NCBI GenBank assembly: GCA_018606805.1
Contig: JAGYWI010000008.1
Span: 1-64,000 of the forward strand
Direction of reading: 5' to 3'
DNA from: Candidatus Magnetomicrobium cryptolimnococcus
GTDB taxonomy: Bacteria > Nitrospirota > Thermodesulfovibrionia > Thermodesulfovibrionales > Magnetobacteriaceae
DNA: 64,000 nt
The position numbers and the translations under genes were made by a program. Shown piece after piece: positions 26,336-34,607 of the stretch (positions are counted from its first letter, which is position 1; each line of letters begins with the position of its first letter). Under the pieces are notes generated by a model. That model saw only the letters and a list, made by a program, of their open reading frames with translations, ran no database searches and was not told the origin of the DNA.

Positions 26336-27270
26336 TGACAAGGCAGTTTCAAGTTAACAAAGAGGAAAAGGGTATAAGGCTTGATGCCTATCTTGCTAAG
26401 ATAAGCGGTTGCACACGTTCAAAGATTGAGCACCTTATAAAAGAGGGACTGGTTAGGATTGAAAACGTAAGTGTAATAAAACCAGCTTACACGTTAAAGG
26501 GTATTGAGGTTATAGAGATTGAAGAAACCAAAGAAAGTGCTGTAGGGCTTATCCCCCAGCCTATAGAACTTGATGTAAAATATGAAGATGCACATTTAAT
26601 TGTAATAGATAAAAAACCGGACATGGTTATGTATCCAGCAGCAGGACATGAAAGCGGTACATTGATGAACGCCATTGCCTATAGGATAAATAGACCACTA
26701 AATACCTGTGGAGCACCTCTGAGACCCGGTATTGTGCATAGAATAGATAAAGATACCTCCGGCCTTGTTGTAGTAGCCTTTGATGACCCATCATACTACA
26801 GCCTTGTAGAACAGTTTAAGGAAAGAGCCGTAAACAGAAAATATATAGCCATTGTGTATGGCCTTTTAAAAGAAAAATATGGGGAAATTTCAATGCCAAT
26901 AGGAAGGGCTGAGGGGGATAGAAAAAAAATGTCTATCAAAACTAAACGTGGTAAACCAGCTAAAACCTCCTGGCAGCTTATAAACCATTTAGAAGGGGCA
27001 TCATTAGTTGAAGTAAAGCTGTCAACCGGCCGTACCCACCAAATAAGGGTGCACTTTTCGGCATTGGGGCATCCAGTACTTGGCGATAGCACATACGGAA
27101 AAAAGACCAGCGTTTTAGATAGAAAGAAAAATAAGTTTACTATAAACCGCCAAATGCTCCATGCCAAAACCCTTGGCTTTATACACCCTATTCATAAAAC
27201 ATGGCTTGAATTTGAAAGCCCAATACCTGATGATATGGTTGAGGTAGTTAATAGGTTGGAAAAAATATAA
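26335..27270 (+). CDS. rluD: Pseudouridine synthase RluD family
   Basis: The 311-residue protein has an N-terminal S4 RNA-binding domain (VNKEEKGIRLDAYLAKISGCTRSKIEHLIKEG) and the RluA/RluD catalytic motif HRIDKDTSGL with the nucleophilic Asp, then TGRTHQIRVHFSALGHPVLGD. RluD modifies helix 69 of 23S rRNA; RluA or RluC specificity cannot be excluded, but the S4 domain favours RluD or RluC. Confidence 0.92.
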   Translation: MTRQFQVNKEEKGIRLDAYLAKISGCTRSKIEHLIKEGLVRIENVSVIKPAYTLKGIEVIEIEETKESAVGLIPQPIELDVKYEDAHLIVIDKKPDMVMYPAAGHESGTLMNAIAYRINRPLNTCGAPLRPGIVHRIDKDTSGLVVVAFDDPSYYSLVEQFKERAVNRKYIAIVYGLLKEKYGEISMPIGRAEGDRKKMSIKTKRGKPAKTSWQLINHLEGASLVEVKLSTGRTHQIRVHFSALGHPVLGDSTYGKKTSVLDRKKNKFTINRQMLHAKTLGFIHPIHKTWLEFESPIPDDMVEVVNRLEKI

Positions 27271-27321
27271 TATTATAAAATTAAAAAAAGACCACCGCCT
27301 TACTGCCCCCTTATTACATAA

Positions 27322-27615
27322 TCAAAGTTCCCCTCTTTTAACCTTTTTATAAAACTCACACTCCTTGCAATTGCGGTCTTGGCCAGACACCTTACACCTA
27401 AACATACTGGATTCTACCGAGCCTGCCACAAGCCAACAGCGTCTGCCAGCAGATTTCAGAAAAGCTGGACAATGCACATAAACATTTGGATTACATTTCA
27501 TAAACTCCCAACACTTGATTTTAGCATCTTTATTTATTTCAAGCCTTTGGAATCCATCCACGTAAGCCTCATAAGCCAGCCTTTCCTTTTCTGATACCTT
27601 TTTCTTGCCTTTCAC
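27322..27615 (-). CDS. Two-CW domain Cys-rich small protein
   Basis: The 97-residue protein has eight Cys in a regular pattern: CWEFMKC, HCPAF, RRCWLVAGSV, FRCKV and NCKEC. The paired Cys-Trp motifs correspond to the two-CW domain found alone or attached to signalling proteins in Deltaproteobacteria and Nitrospirota. It probably binds a metal or Fe-S cluster; its role is unknown. The N-terminus is basic, without a signal peptide. Confidence 0.75.
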   Translation of the reverse strand: MKGKKKVSEKERLAYEAYVDGFQRLEINKDAKIKCWEFMKCNPNVYVHCPAFLKSAGRRCWLVAGSVESSMFRCKVSGQDRNCKECEFYKKVKRGEL

Positions 27616-27670
27616 TGCAATTCCATTTATTTTATTCCAAATCCGTCATATCATCAATATACTTACCAAA

Positions 27671-28108
27671 TTATTCCCAACTGTTAATATCCTGATTTTC
27701 CTTACTCCCTCCTTCTTGACCATCGGCTCCATAACTTGATATGTCATAGTCGCCGTGTGTACCGGGGGATTTATAAGCGTATTCTTTGTTCCATGAGTCC
27801 TTCGGTACTGTGGGTTTCTTAAGATACGGACCTTCCCAGTCTTCAACACCGGGATTGGCCACAAGTGCTTGAAGACCTTCTGCTGTTGACGGGAAACGCC
27901 CTACATCAAGTCTAAACTGATCAAGCCCCTGACTCAGTAATTCTATCTGTGCCTTTGCTGCTTTGATTTTGGCTTTATCAACATTACCGATTAACTTTGG
28001 TCCAACAAGAGCTGCCAGTAATCCCAGTATTATCATTACAACTAATAGCTCTATTAACGTAAAGCCTCTCCTATCTTCCAACATTAGCAGTTTTTTTACT
28101 AACTTCAT
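27671..28108 (-). CDS. gspG: Type II secretion major pseudopilin GspG
   Basis: The 145-residue protein has a prepilin leader cleaved at RRG-FTLIELLVVMIILGLLAAL with Glu at +5, then the GspG pattern GLDQFRLDVGRFPSTAEGLQALV, GPYLKKPTVPKDSWNKEYAY and YDISSYGADGQEGG, which binds calcium in the family. It forms the endopilus of type II secretion. No other gsp gene is near, so it is a detached copy or serves a system encoded elsewhere. Confidence 0.92.
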   Translation of the reverse strand: MKLVKKLLMLEDRRGFTLIELLVVMIILGLLAALVGPKLIGNVDKAKIKAAKAQIELLSQGLDQFRLDVGRFPSTAEGLQALVANPGVEDWEGPYLKKPTVPKDSWNKEYAYKSPGTHGDYDISSYGADGQEGGSKENQDINSWE

Positions 28109-28284
28109 TTAAATTTCCTCCTCTGCTTGCTTTTTTTTATATAAACATTATAACAACAAATACGCTTATAAAAAAAGTAAAAATATTCTTCCCTCACTGA
28201 TAAAAGTATAGATTTTATTTTTTTACATTTTTGTTTATAATTAATATTATAGACAAATCATAACTTCAGGGGGAATTTTTGAAT

Positions 28285-29163
28285 ATGGAAAAAAGACATG
28301 TACGTTTAAAAATTATGTTGCTTATCTTTGGTGTTTTTTATACATTAGCACTATTATTAACACCTGCGCAACTATTACAAGCTGAGCAAACAGCCAAATT
28401 TATGCCAGATGCTAACGAGCTTTCCTACATGGTTAAGGCTGTAAATAGGGGATTTTATGCTCAATGTAGCGCTGAGTTAAAGCCAGACCGCTCAGTCATT
28501 CGCGGACAACTCTACGCAGAAGATGCTAAGCCATCGGAGGCTGCAAGGCTTCTTGACCTAAAAATCGCTAAGATTAAAGAATATGTGGAATCCAAAGGTG
28601 GCACTATTGTTATGAACGAAAGGACACGGGCTATTGTTGGCAAAACACCTGTAGCACCTAATACAGATAAAATACCAAATGTATTTTTCACTGCTCAAAA
28701 ACTTGAAATCTACTTTCAAACAACTTCATCAACGAACATAGATGAGGTTTTAGAAACATTAGGTAGCCTTGAACTTAGATACACTAACTTCCCATATAAC
28801 TACGGTGGGTCATACACACAGCCTAAAATGGTGGTGGCTTTTCGTTTTTCAGACCTGCCTAAAGCCCTCGAACAGATACATAATGACTGCAAACTACAAG
28901 CGTGGAAAAACTGGTGCACTACTGGCACTGAGTCGCTTGAGGAGGATAAGTGTATGGCAGCTTTTAATAACCTAAGCCCACATTTAATAACTAGCTCCAT
29001 GAACCTTACCTCACAGCCAGTCGTCAATGAAAGCGGCTACGAGGCCCCTTTGCAATTTTACTATCCATGGCAGGCTACAAACTTAAATAATATAACACTC
29101 TTTGGCGATATTACATTGCACCTATCTGGCAATATCAACACTCAATTATTACCACCCAAATAA
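28285..29163 (+). CDS. Hypothetical secreted protein
   Basis: I prefer the ATG at 28285 (292 residues), ten bases after AGGGGGAA, over an in-frame TTG at 28279. There is a signal peptide or anchor (about 8-32, ending LLQAEQ). The exported part has a SIMPL-like rhythm (LDLKIAKIKEYVESKGGTIV, NVFFTAQKLEIYFQTTSSTN) and Cys residues in WCTTGTESLEEDKC. The later YPWQATNLNNITLFGDITLHLSG may be a beta-structure. I do not recognise a family. A DUF2301 membrane protein and a FadL porin follow. Confidence 0.6.
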   Translation: MEKRHVRLKIMLLIFGVFYTLALLLTPAQLLQAEQTAKFMPDANELSYMVKAVNRGFYAQCSAELKPDRSVIRGQLYAEDAKPSEAARLLDLKIAKIKEYVESKGGTIVMNERTRAIVGKTPVAPNTDKIPNVFFTAQKLEIYFQTTSSTNIDEVLETLGSLELRYTNFPYNYGGSYTQPKMVVAFRFSDLPKALEQIHNDCKLQAWKNWCTTGTESLEEDKCMAAFNNLSPHLITSSMNLTSQPVVNESGYEAPLQFYYPWQATNLNNITLFGDITLHLSGNINTQLLPPK

Positions 29164-29184
29164 GGTGATAATAGGGACAAAGGC

Positions 29185-29751
29185 ATGGGAGACACACAGA
29201 CATTTGAGTCGTTAACTAACTGGGACAAGATAACAGTCATTTTATATAGAGCAGGTATAGTGCTTACATGGCTTTTGTCATGTATAGCATGTATATTATG
29301 GTTTAGTAGCGGCATTACTTTTTCATTGATAATGTTATTTTATATATCCACCGGACTATCTGTTTTTTTTATTCATCTATATATTGGCTCACTTACAAGG
29401 TTTCTAAAAGTCATATACCTATTTGCACTTCTATGCCTGCTTATCTTAGTTACTGTTAAGGGAGAAACTATTACCGTACTCTTAGAAACCCCTTTTTATG
29501 CCTTATTACTTTTGCCCTTAGCTGGTGCTATTGGATTTATCACAGCAAAAGAGGCCTTTTGTTTTAGAATTTATGAAGGATATGTCATTGCTATCATTCT
29601 TCCACTATGTGTAATGGGCTATGCCGTTGGTATAGCTTTAAGTAATTGGTTATTAATTTGTATAGCTATAATTTACGGCATATTCATGTTTAAAAAGATA
29701 TTTATGCCACTTCACTATGATATAGGCGATAAATCGGCATACATACCATAA
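29185..29751 (+). CDS. DUF2301 integral membrane protein
   Basis: The 188-residue protein has about six membrane helices and the DUF2301 hallmark IGFITAKEAFCFRIYEGYVIA. The family's function is unknown. It lies 21 bases after the secreted hypothetical gene and 20 before the FadL gene, within what looks like one transcript. Confidence 0.8.
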   Translation: MGDTQTFESLTNWDKITVILYRAGIVLTWLLSCIACILWFSSGITFSLIMLFYISTGLSVFFIHLYIGSLTRFLKVIYLFALLCLLILVTVKGETITVLLETPFYALLLLPLAGAIGFITAKEAFCFRIYEGYVIAIILPLCVMGYAVGIALSNWLLICIAIIYGIFMFKKIFMPLHYDIGDKSAYIP

Positions 29752-29771
29752 AAATAAGGAGTTAAGTATTT

Positions 29772-31055
29772 ATGAAAAAGATATGTATTTTGACTTTATT
29801 AGGTGTTTTTTTATTTTTTAATGTAAAACACTCAGAAGCTACAAACGGAACACAATTAATAGGCATTGGAGCGCTGGCACGCTCCGTTGGCGGCGTAAGC
29901 ATAGCAGCACCACAGGAGGAAATCACAGCAGTATTTGCTAACCCTGCTGCTATGTGTGTACGGGGCAGGTGCTCAGCGGCTGGCTTTGAGCTTGGCAGTA
30001 CGTTTTTTAGCCCAGATATTGAAACTAAAGTAGAGCTTGGCGGCAACACCTACAAAGCTTACAGTAAATCCAGAACATACATGATTCCATTTTTGGGGGC
30101 ATCGGCACACGTTGGGGAAAGCTGGCGCTTTGGTTTTGCCGCATACGGAATTTCAGGTCTTGGTGTTGAATACGACAATACTGCCGTTGATAAACCATCT
30201 TACTATGATCTTTCAGCCATGTACGGTGCACCTTCAGGCAGCATAACATCCCCCTTAGCTGCTGGTACTGACACGCAACTTAGCATCATGAAGGTTGCCC
30301 CTGCGGTTACTTATCAACCTATCGAGGAGCTCTCTTTTGGTGCTAACCTTCAGGTTGATTATGGAAAGATGGATTTAAACTATGATACACAAGAAGAATA
30401 CGGACTTGGTGTTCAGTTTGGTACACAATACCGGTTGAACTACTACTCTGTTATTGGCGCAACATATGTAACACGACAAGTCATGAAGTATGAAAACGCC
30501 GTAGACCTTGACGGCGATAGTCTAACCGATGACCTTGAACTATCAATGCCCCAACAAGCTGGCATTGGCATTGCTGTTGATGCCTTAAAGGACGAAAGTC
30601 TTGTAGTTGGTTCAGACCTTAAATGGATTAATTGGGAAGGCGCTGAAGGCTATGAGGATTTTGACTGGCAAGACCAATGGGTAATTTCATTAGGCGCACA
30701 ATACAGGGCATTAAAAAACTTAAACCTCAGAGCTGGCTATAACTATGGCAATAATCCAGTCAAAACACACAATAATTTTAACGGCTCTGATACAATAACC
30801 GTACAAAATAAAACCCTGCCAAAGTACTATTACGAAACCTTCCGAGTAGTTGGCTTTCCAGCAATTACAACTCATCACTTAACACTTGGAGTGGAGTATG
30901 TATTCTCGGATTCCATGCAATTGCACTTAGGCTTCGTGCATGCCTTTGAGCAAACATTTACACAAGAGGGCTTTGATTTAATGGGAAACCCCGTAAAACT
31001 TGAATCATCGCTTAGCCAAAATTCGTTTGATTTTAGTTATAACTGGCGTTTTTAG
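29772..31055 (+). CDS. FadL/OmpP1/TodX-type outer-membrane porin
   Basis: The 427-residue protein has a signal peptide (about 1-23), then the FadL hatch-like start NGTQLIGIGALARSVGGVS and TAVFANPAAMC, followed by alternating beta-strands up to a C-terminal aromatic strand ending NSFDFSYNWRF. The family moves long-chain fatty acids or other hydrophobic compounds across the outer membrane. AAGGAGTTAAG stands before the ATG. Confidence 0.88.
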   Translation: MKKICILTLLGVFLFFNVKHSEATNGTQLIGIGALARSVGGVSIAAPQEEITAVFANPAAMCVRGRCSAAGFELGSTFFSPDIETKVELGGNTYKAYSKSRTYMIPFLGASAHVGESWRFGFAAYGISGLGVEYDNTAVDKPSYYDLSAMYGAPSGSITSPLAAGTDTQLSIMKVAPAVTYQPIEELSFGANLQVDYGKMDLNYDTQEEYGLGVQFGTQYRLNYYSVIGATYVTRQVMKYENAVDLDGDSLTDDLELSMPQQAGIGIAVDALKDESLVVGSDLKWINWEGAEGYEDFDWQDQWVISLGAQYRALKNLNLRAGYNYGNNPVKTHNNFNGSDTITVQNKTLPKYYYETFRVVGFPAITTHHLTLGVEYVFSDSMQLHLGFVHAFEQTFTQEGFDLMGNPVKLESSLSQNSFDFSYNWRF

Positions 31056-31091
31056 CTATTAATTAAACAAAAATTAAGGAGTAAGGCGTAT

Positions 31092-32390
31092 ATGGTTAAA
31101 AATATCCTTTATTGGATTGCGCTTTTCACATTGGTGCTTTTGTTTATACCAGTAAGAGGCTATACATTTTCTGAAGATATTTGCAATAATTACAAAGACA
31201 CAACAAGTCCAACTAATGATTTCAAGGAAATAATACATGGCTCTTTCAACTGCCACGACTTAAACTGTAATTTAGACGAGGATGAGGCAACTTCTAATCA
31301 AAGCGGCTCGTGTACCTTGAGGGAAGATTCCTCTGAACAAAATCCATACAGCGGTCTTTACGGTAGAAGCTCTATCCATTATGATGTTGTGTGGCTTTTG
31401 GCAAGACTACAAGGAATGTCTAAGACAGATGCCTCAAGATTAGCTGCCTACTCTCAATCAATAGACCCCGGTCAGTACACCCACTACGATTACAACGGTA
31501 AGGCTATCGAGCACTCTAAAACAGATAACCTCAATGGGATAATGAGAAGTAACACTCAAACCTATGGCTACTGGCTACACAATGTTCCATGGTACAAAGA
31601 CGAAGGAGATAGCGATAAAAGTAAGTCGCTTACATATAATACTTCCCACGTTACAGGGGAATCCCCCTTTAGTTCATGTGAAAAACCGTTGAATCACCTC
31701 CGCCAGTGGGCTTTTGGACAACGAGATACGGTGTGTACTTTTGGTATAACAGACGATAGTGGCAATTGCTATAATAAACAAACCCATAAAACTATTTTTA
31801 TGACCATAACAACTGGCTCTCAGGTATCCGTTGATTATAAAACTATACTTGGAAAACAAAAAATGAAAGCCTGCGATGACACTACCGATACAGATTGTTA
31901 CGAAAGTAACTATGATGTTAACAATAAGGGAACACTTAAGGCATTTGGCATCTATCTTCATTCCCTTTCGGATAGGCTTTCTCATATACTTTGTAGCAAC
32001 TACTCATTTTTAGAAAAAAACACCGATACTACAAAAAACTATGACTATCGTGGAAGATATTCTACATGTTGCAGCCAAACAGTGCTCGCCTCTATGCACC
32101 ATCGGGAAACTGGTTATCCAACCTTACCCAAACGTAGCGTAGATGCCGTATATTATACAATGTATGAAATAGCTGATTGGATAAAATATACCGGCTACAG
32201 CGTTGAACAAACAGCCATAACAGACTCTCAAATCCTAGAGTCCATAGCCCAAAAAATAGTGGATGAATCACTAACAGAAAAGTGCGCCCCAAACCGAGTA
32301 AAGGCACTTTGCGAGATTTCAAAAAACTATGGTCTTGGTTGGCACGACGGTAAAGATGAATGCAAATATAAGGTTGTTAGTTGTGATTAA
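31092..32390 (+). CDS. Secreted Cys-rich protein of unknown function
   Basis: The 432-residue protein has a signal peptide (about 1-24) and about 20 Cys in the exported part, suggesting disulphides. Sections such as SIHYDVVWLLARLQGMS, QSIDPGQYTHYDYNGKAI and GIYLHSLSDRLSHILC, with spaced His and Asp, recall zinc-dependent phospholipase C-like or DUF6765-like helical proteins that carry a YLHxxxDxxSH motif. This is a resemblance only. It follows the FadL porin by 36 bases and is probably co-transcribed; the repeat downstream provides a terminator-like hairpin. Confidence 0.55.
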   Translation: MVKNILYWIALFTLVLLFIPVRGYTFSEDICNNYKDTTSPTNDFKEIIHGSFNCHDLNCNLDEDEATSNQSGSCTLREDSSEQNPYSGLYGRSSIHYDVVWLLARLQGMSKTDASRLAAYSQSIDPGQYTHYDYNGKAIEHSKTDNLNGIMRSNTQTYGYWLHNVPWYKDEGDSDKSKSLTYNTSHVTGESPFSSCEKPLNHLRQWAFGQRDTVCTFGITDDSGNCYNKQTHKTIFMTITTGSQVSVDYKTILGKQKMKACDDTTDTDCYESNYDVNNKGTLKAFGIYLHSLSDRLSHILCSNYSFLEKNTDTTKNYDYRGRYSTCCSQTVLASMHHRETGYPTLPKRSVDAVYYTMYEIADWIKYTGYSVEQTAITDSQILESIAQKIVDESLTEKCAPNRVKALCEISKNYGLGWHDGKDECKYKVVSCD

Positions 32391-32410
32391 AAAGAAAGTA
32401 ACCATTAAGT

Positions 32411-32592
32411 TAAGGAAAAAGATGCGTGGGGGAAAACCTTTTTTGGCAAAAAGGGTGCGGAGGCGCACCTCCCTATTTGATTGTTGAGTACTTAGCAAAT
32501 GTAGGAGTGAAACTAAAGAGATAACAAGACAAAAGTTTTTGAAAAGGGGTGCGGGGGAAAACTTTTTGCCTAAAAAGTTTTCCCCCGCATCC
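32411..32592. repeat. Intergenic GC-rich repeat, second family, copy 3 (double)
   Basis: Two blocks built on GATGCGTGGGGGAAAACC and GGTGCGGGGGAAAAC flank an AT-rich middle with GATAACAAGACAAAAG. The element matches parts of the copies near 21181, 22216 and 59661. The stretch is strand-asymmetric (runs of G on the plus strand). Confidence 0.65.
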
Positions 32593-32605
32593 TTTATTTT
32601 TTTTC
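32547..32605 (+). terminator. Strong hairpin followed by T-rich tract
   Basis: A 21-base arm (32547-32567) pairs with 32572-32592 over a four-base loop, with a single G-T wobble, and is followed by TTTATTTTTTTTC. It would terminate transcripts from the FadL/secreted-protein operon and is made by the repeat itself. Confidence 0.7.
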
Positions 32606-32667
32606 TTTTTCTTTTCTTTCTTTTTCTTTTCTTTCTTTTCTTTTTCCCTATTTGTTAGGCTACACAC

Positions 32668-33684
32668 ATGAGACTTGACATACACATAACATATGGACCT
32701 GCTATTCAAAGTGCAGGTATTTTAGAGGAGTTATTAAGTGTAGGGATTAGTGCAGTTCGTTTTAATATGTCCCATACTGATTGTGAGAAGATTGCACCGA
32801 TTATAAAAAGTATTCGTGATTTTAATCCAGAGATTAAAATTGGTGCTGATTTACGTGGCAGGAAGCTTCGTATAGGTCCTTTGCCTGGTGGTGTAGTGCA
32901 TCTAAGAGATGGGGATTTTTTCAAATTTATTCCTATGGAGGGGGAGGCTTTAATTGGTGAGGGGGTAGCATCTGTAAATTATCCTTTGATGGGTGTATCG
33001 GTGAGTGTGGGGGATTTTGTACTGCTTGATGATGGCGCTTTAAGGTTGAGGGTAAGGGAGATTAAGAGTGGGGAGGTTTTGTGTATAGTGGAAAGGGGTG
33101 GTATGTTAACTGAGCGAAGTGGGTTAAATATACCTGGACATGCCCATAACATGTCGGCTTTGACTGAAAAGGATTATTGGGATATTGATGGCTTGAGGGA
33201 TATTGACCACTTGTATTTATCTTATGTGGAAAGTGGAGATGATATAGATATGTTGCGGATGGAAGCTAAAAAGCGGGGGATAGTGGTTCCTATAATAGCT
33301 AAAGTGGAGTTGATACAGGCGGTTAATAATATTAGAGAGATAGCGGCAAAGTCGGATGGGGTTTGTATTGCGCGTGGTGATTTAGGGGTAGAGGTATCAC
33401 ATGTGAGGATATTGGATACGCAGCGGTATATAGTACGGCATTGTAGGTATGCAAAGACTCCGGTGCTTTTAGCTGGAGAGGTTTTGTTTTCTATGGTAAG
33501 CAGGGGGGTGCCGTACAGGGCTGAGGTTACGGATGTTGTTGTTGCGCTTGAGCAGGGGGTTGATGGGTTTATTCTTTCTGATGAGACGGCTATTGGGTGT
33601 GACCCGGTTAATGCAGTGAAGTATCTTAATACTTTAATAAGTGGATTTTATAGTAATTGCCTTGCCTTATCTATTGGTAAATAA
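32668..33684 (+). CDS. Pyruvate-kinase-like protein, truncated and divergent
   Basis: The 338-residue protein follows pyruvate kinase through its barrel: RFNMSHTD (RxNxSH), DLRGRKLRIG (canonical DxKGPEIR), a B-domain-like beta insert (VSVGDFVLLDDGAL), IIAKVE with the catalytic Lys, CIARGDLGVE and GFILSDETAIGCDPV. It ends after the barrel, so the C-terminal allosteric domain (about 120-130 residues) is missing. The TQMLESM segment, with the active-site Thr, is replaced by AGEVLFSM. It may be a degenerate paralogue or an enzyme with altered chemistry. Confidence 0.75.
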   Translation: MRLDIHITYGPAIQSAGILEELLSVGISAVRFNMSHTDCEKIAPIIKSIRDFNPEIKIGADLRGRKLRIGPLPGGVVHLRDGDFFKFIPMEGEALIGEGVASVNYPLMGVSVSVGDFVLLDDGALRLRVREIKSGEVLCIVERGGMLTERSGLNIPGHAHNMSALTEKDYWDIDGLRDIDHLYLSYVESGDDIDMLRMEAKKRGIVVPIIAKVELIQAVNNIREIAAKSDGVCIARGDLGVEVSHVRILDTQRYIVRHCRYAKTPVLLAGEVLFSMVSRGVPYRAEVTDVVVALEQGVDGFILSDETAIGCDPVNAVKYLNTLISGFYSNCLALSIGK

Positions 33685-33695
33685 AGCATCTTTTT

Positions 33696-33955
33696 TAGCT
33701 TAACGGTTATGCCTAAATAAAAATGGTTTGCAAGCATAATAATTGTATTTTTATCATATTCATCCAGAATAATGTTTTTGGGGTTCAAGGGGCAAAGCCC
33801 CTTTTGTGGTAGGCCAAAGGGACGAGTCCCAGGGAGGTGTGCCTACGCATCTTTGGCGGGAGTGTGAGGGCAGAGCCCTCATTATGTATTTGTTTCCTTA
33901 TCATTTTTAAAAATGGTTTGCAAGCATAATTTATTTTGGTATAGCTTAACGGTTA
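33696..33955. repeat. Paired direct repeats around a run of small perfect hairpins
   Basis: ATGGTTTGCAAGCATAAT with four preceding A occurs at 33719-33740 and 33909-33930, and TAGCTTAACGGTTA at 33696-33709 and 33942-33955. Between them are three perfect hairpins: AAGGGGC-AAA-GCCCCTT (33787-33803), GGGAC-GA-GTCCC (33819-33830) and GAGGGC-AGA-GCCCTC (33866-33880). No gene is present between 33685 and 34070. Confidence 0.75.
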
Positions 33956-33992
33956 ATTGCCAAAATTTTGTCAAAAGCTGTAGTGTCTGAGC

Positions 33993-34021
33993 TTGACAAA
34001 AAATTGTCATATAGGTTAAAT
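33993..34021 (+). promoter_or_regulatory. Rrf2 promoter with palindromic operator
   Basis: TTGACA at 33993-33998 and TTAAAT at 34016-34021 are 17 bases apart. A perfect inverted repeat, TGACAA-AAAA-TTGTCA at 33994-34009, overlaps the -35. This is the expected position for autoregulation by the Rrf2-type protein encoded 62 bases downstream. Confidence 0.6.
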
Positions 34022-34082
34022 TTTTGACTATATAAGAGTAAAGTAGTCTTATTGGCAAAAGAGGTATATTGTGGGGGCTTCA

Positions 34083-34532
34083 ATGCAAATAACGAGAGAG
34101 GCGGATTACGCAATAAGTTGTATTTTGTATATGTCGAGGGAGCCGGAGAAGGTCTTTGTTATTAGTGAGATAGCAAAGCCGCAGTTGATACCGGAGAGTT
34201 TTCTGGCGAAGATTTTACAAAAATTAGTAAGGGGGGGGCTTGTTAAGTCTATGAGGGGTATGAAGGGTGGGTTTTCGCTTGCAAGGAAGCCTAGCGAGAT
34301 TAATATGTTGGATGTGATTGAGAGTGTAGAAGGTTCTGTGGCTATGAATATTTGCGTGAAGGATAAGACGAATTGTCGTATGAGCACGGGTTGTCCTATT
34401 TATATGGTATGGGTAGATATTAAAGATGAAGTGGAAAGAAAGTTGAAAGAGTGCAACTTTGAGCAGTTAATGAGTAGGCAGGTTACAACGACTGCGCTGG
34501 GCCGCCCATCGCCGCATTCTTTTTCTTCATAA
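34083..34532 (+). CDS. Rrf2 family transcriptional regulator, probable Fe-S sensor
   Basis: The ATG at 34083 gives the family start MQITREADYAISCILYMS (149 residues); a GTG at 34071 is an alternative. The winged helix covers the first 80 residues (ESFLAKILQKLVRGGLVKSMRGMKGGFSLAR). Three Cys with spacing C-x6-C-x5-C (ICVKDKTNCRMSTGCPIY) match the cluster-binding loop of IscR and NsrR. It heads the cytochrome oxidase genes, so it probably adjusts respiration to oxygen, NO or Fe-S status. Confidence 0.88.
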   Translation: MQITREADYAISCILYMSREPEKVFVISEIAKPQLIPESFLAKILQKLVRGGLVKSMRGMKGGFSLARKPSEINMLDVIESVEGSVAMNICVKDKTNCRMSTGCPIYMVWVDIKDEVERKLKECNFEQLMSRQVTTTALGRPSPHSFSS

Positions 34533-34607
34533 TGAGTTGTAGATAGTGCGTTTATATATAGAACACCGATGAGTGTTTTTTAAAATAATTTACGGAGGTT
34601 ATGCGAC

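Noticed and set aside
33719-33930. Direct repeats that could suggest a CRISPR array
   Set aside because: Only two copies exist, 190 bases apart, with structured sequence rather than a spacer between them, and no cas genes are present.
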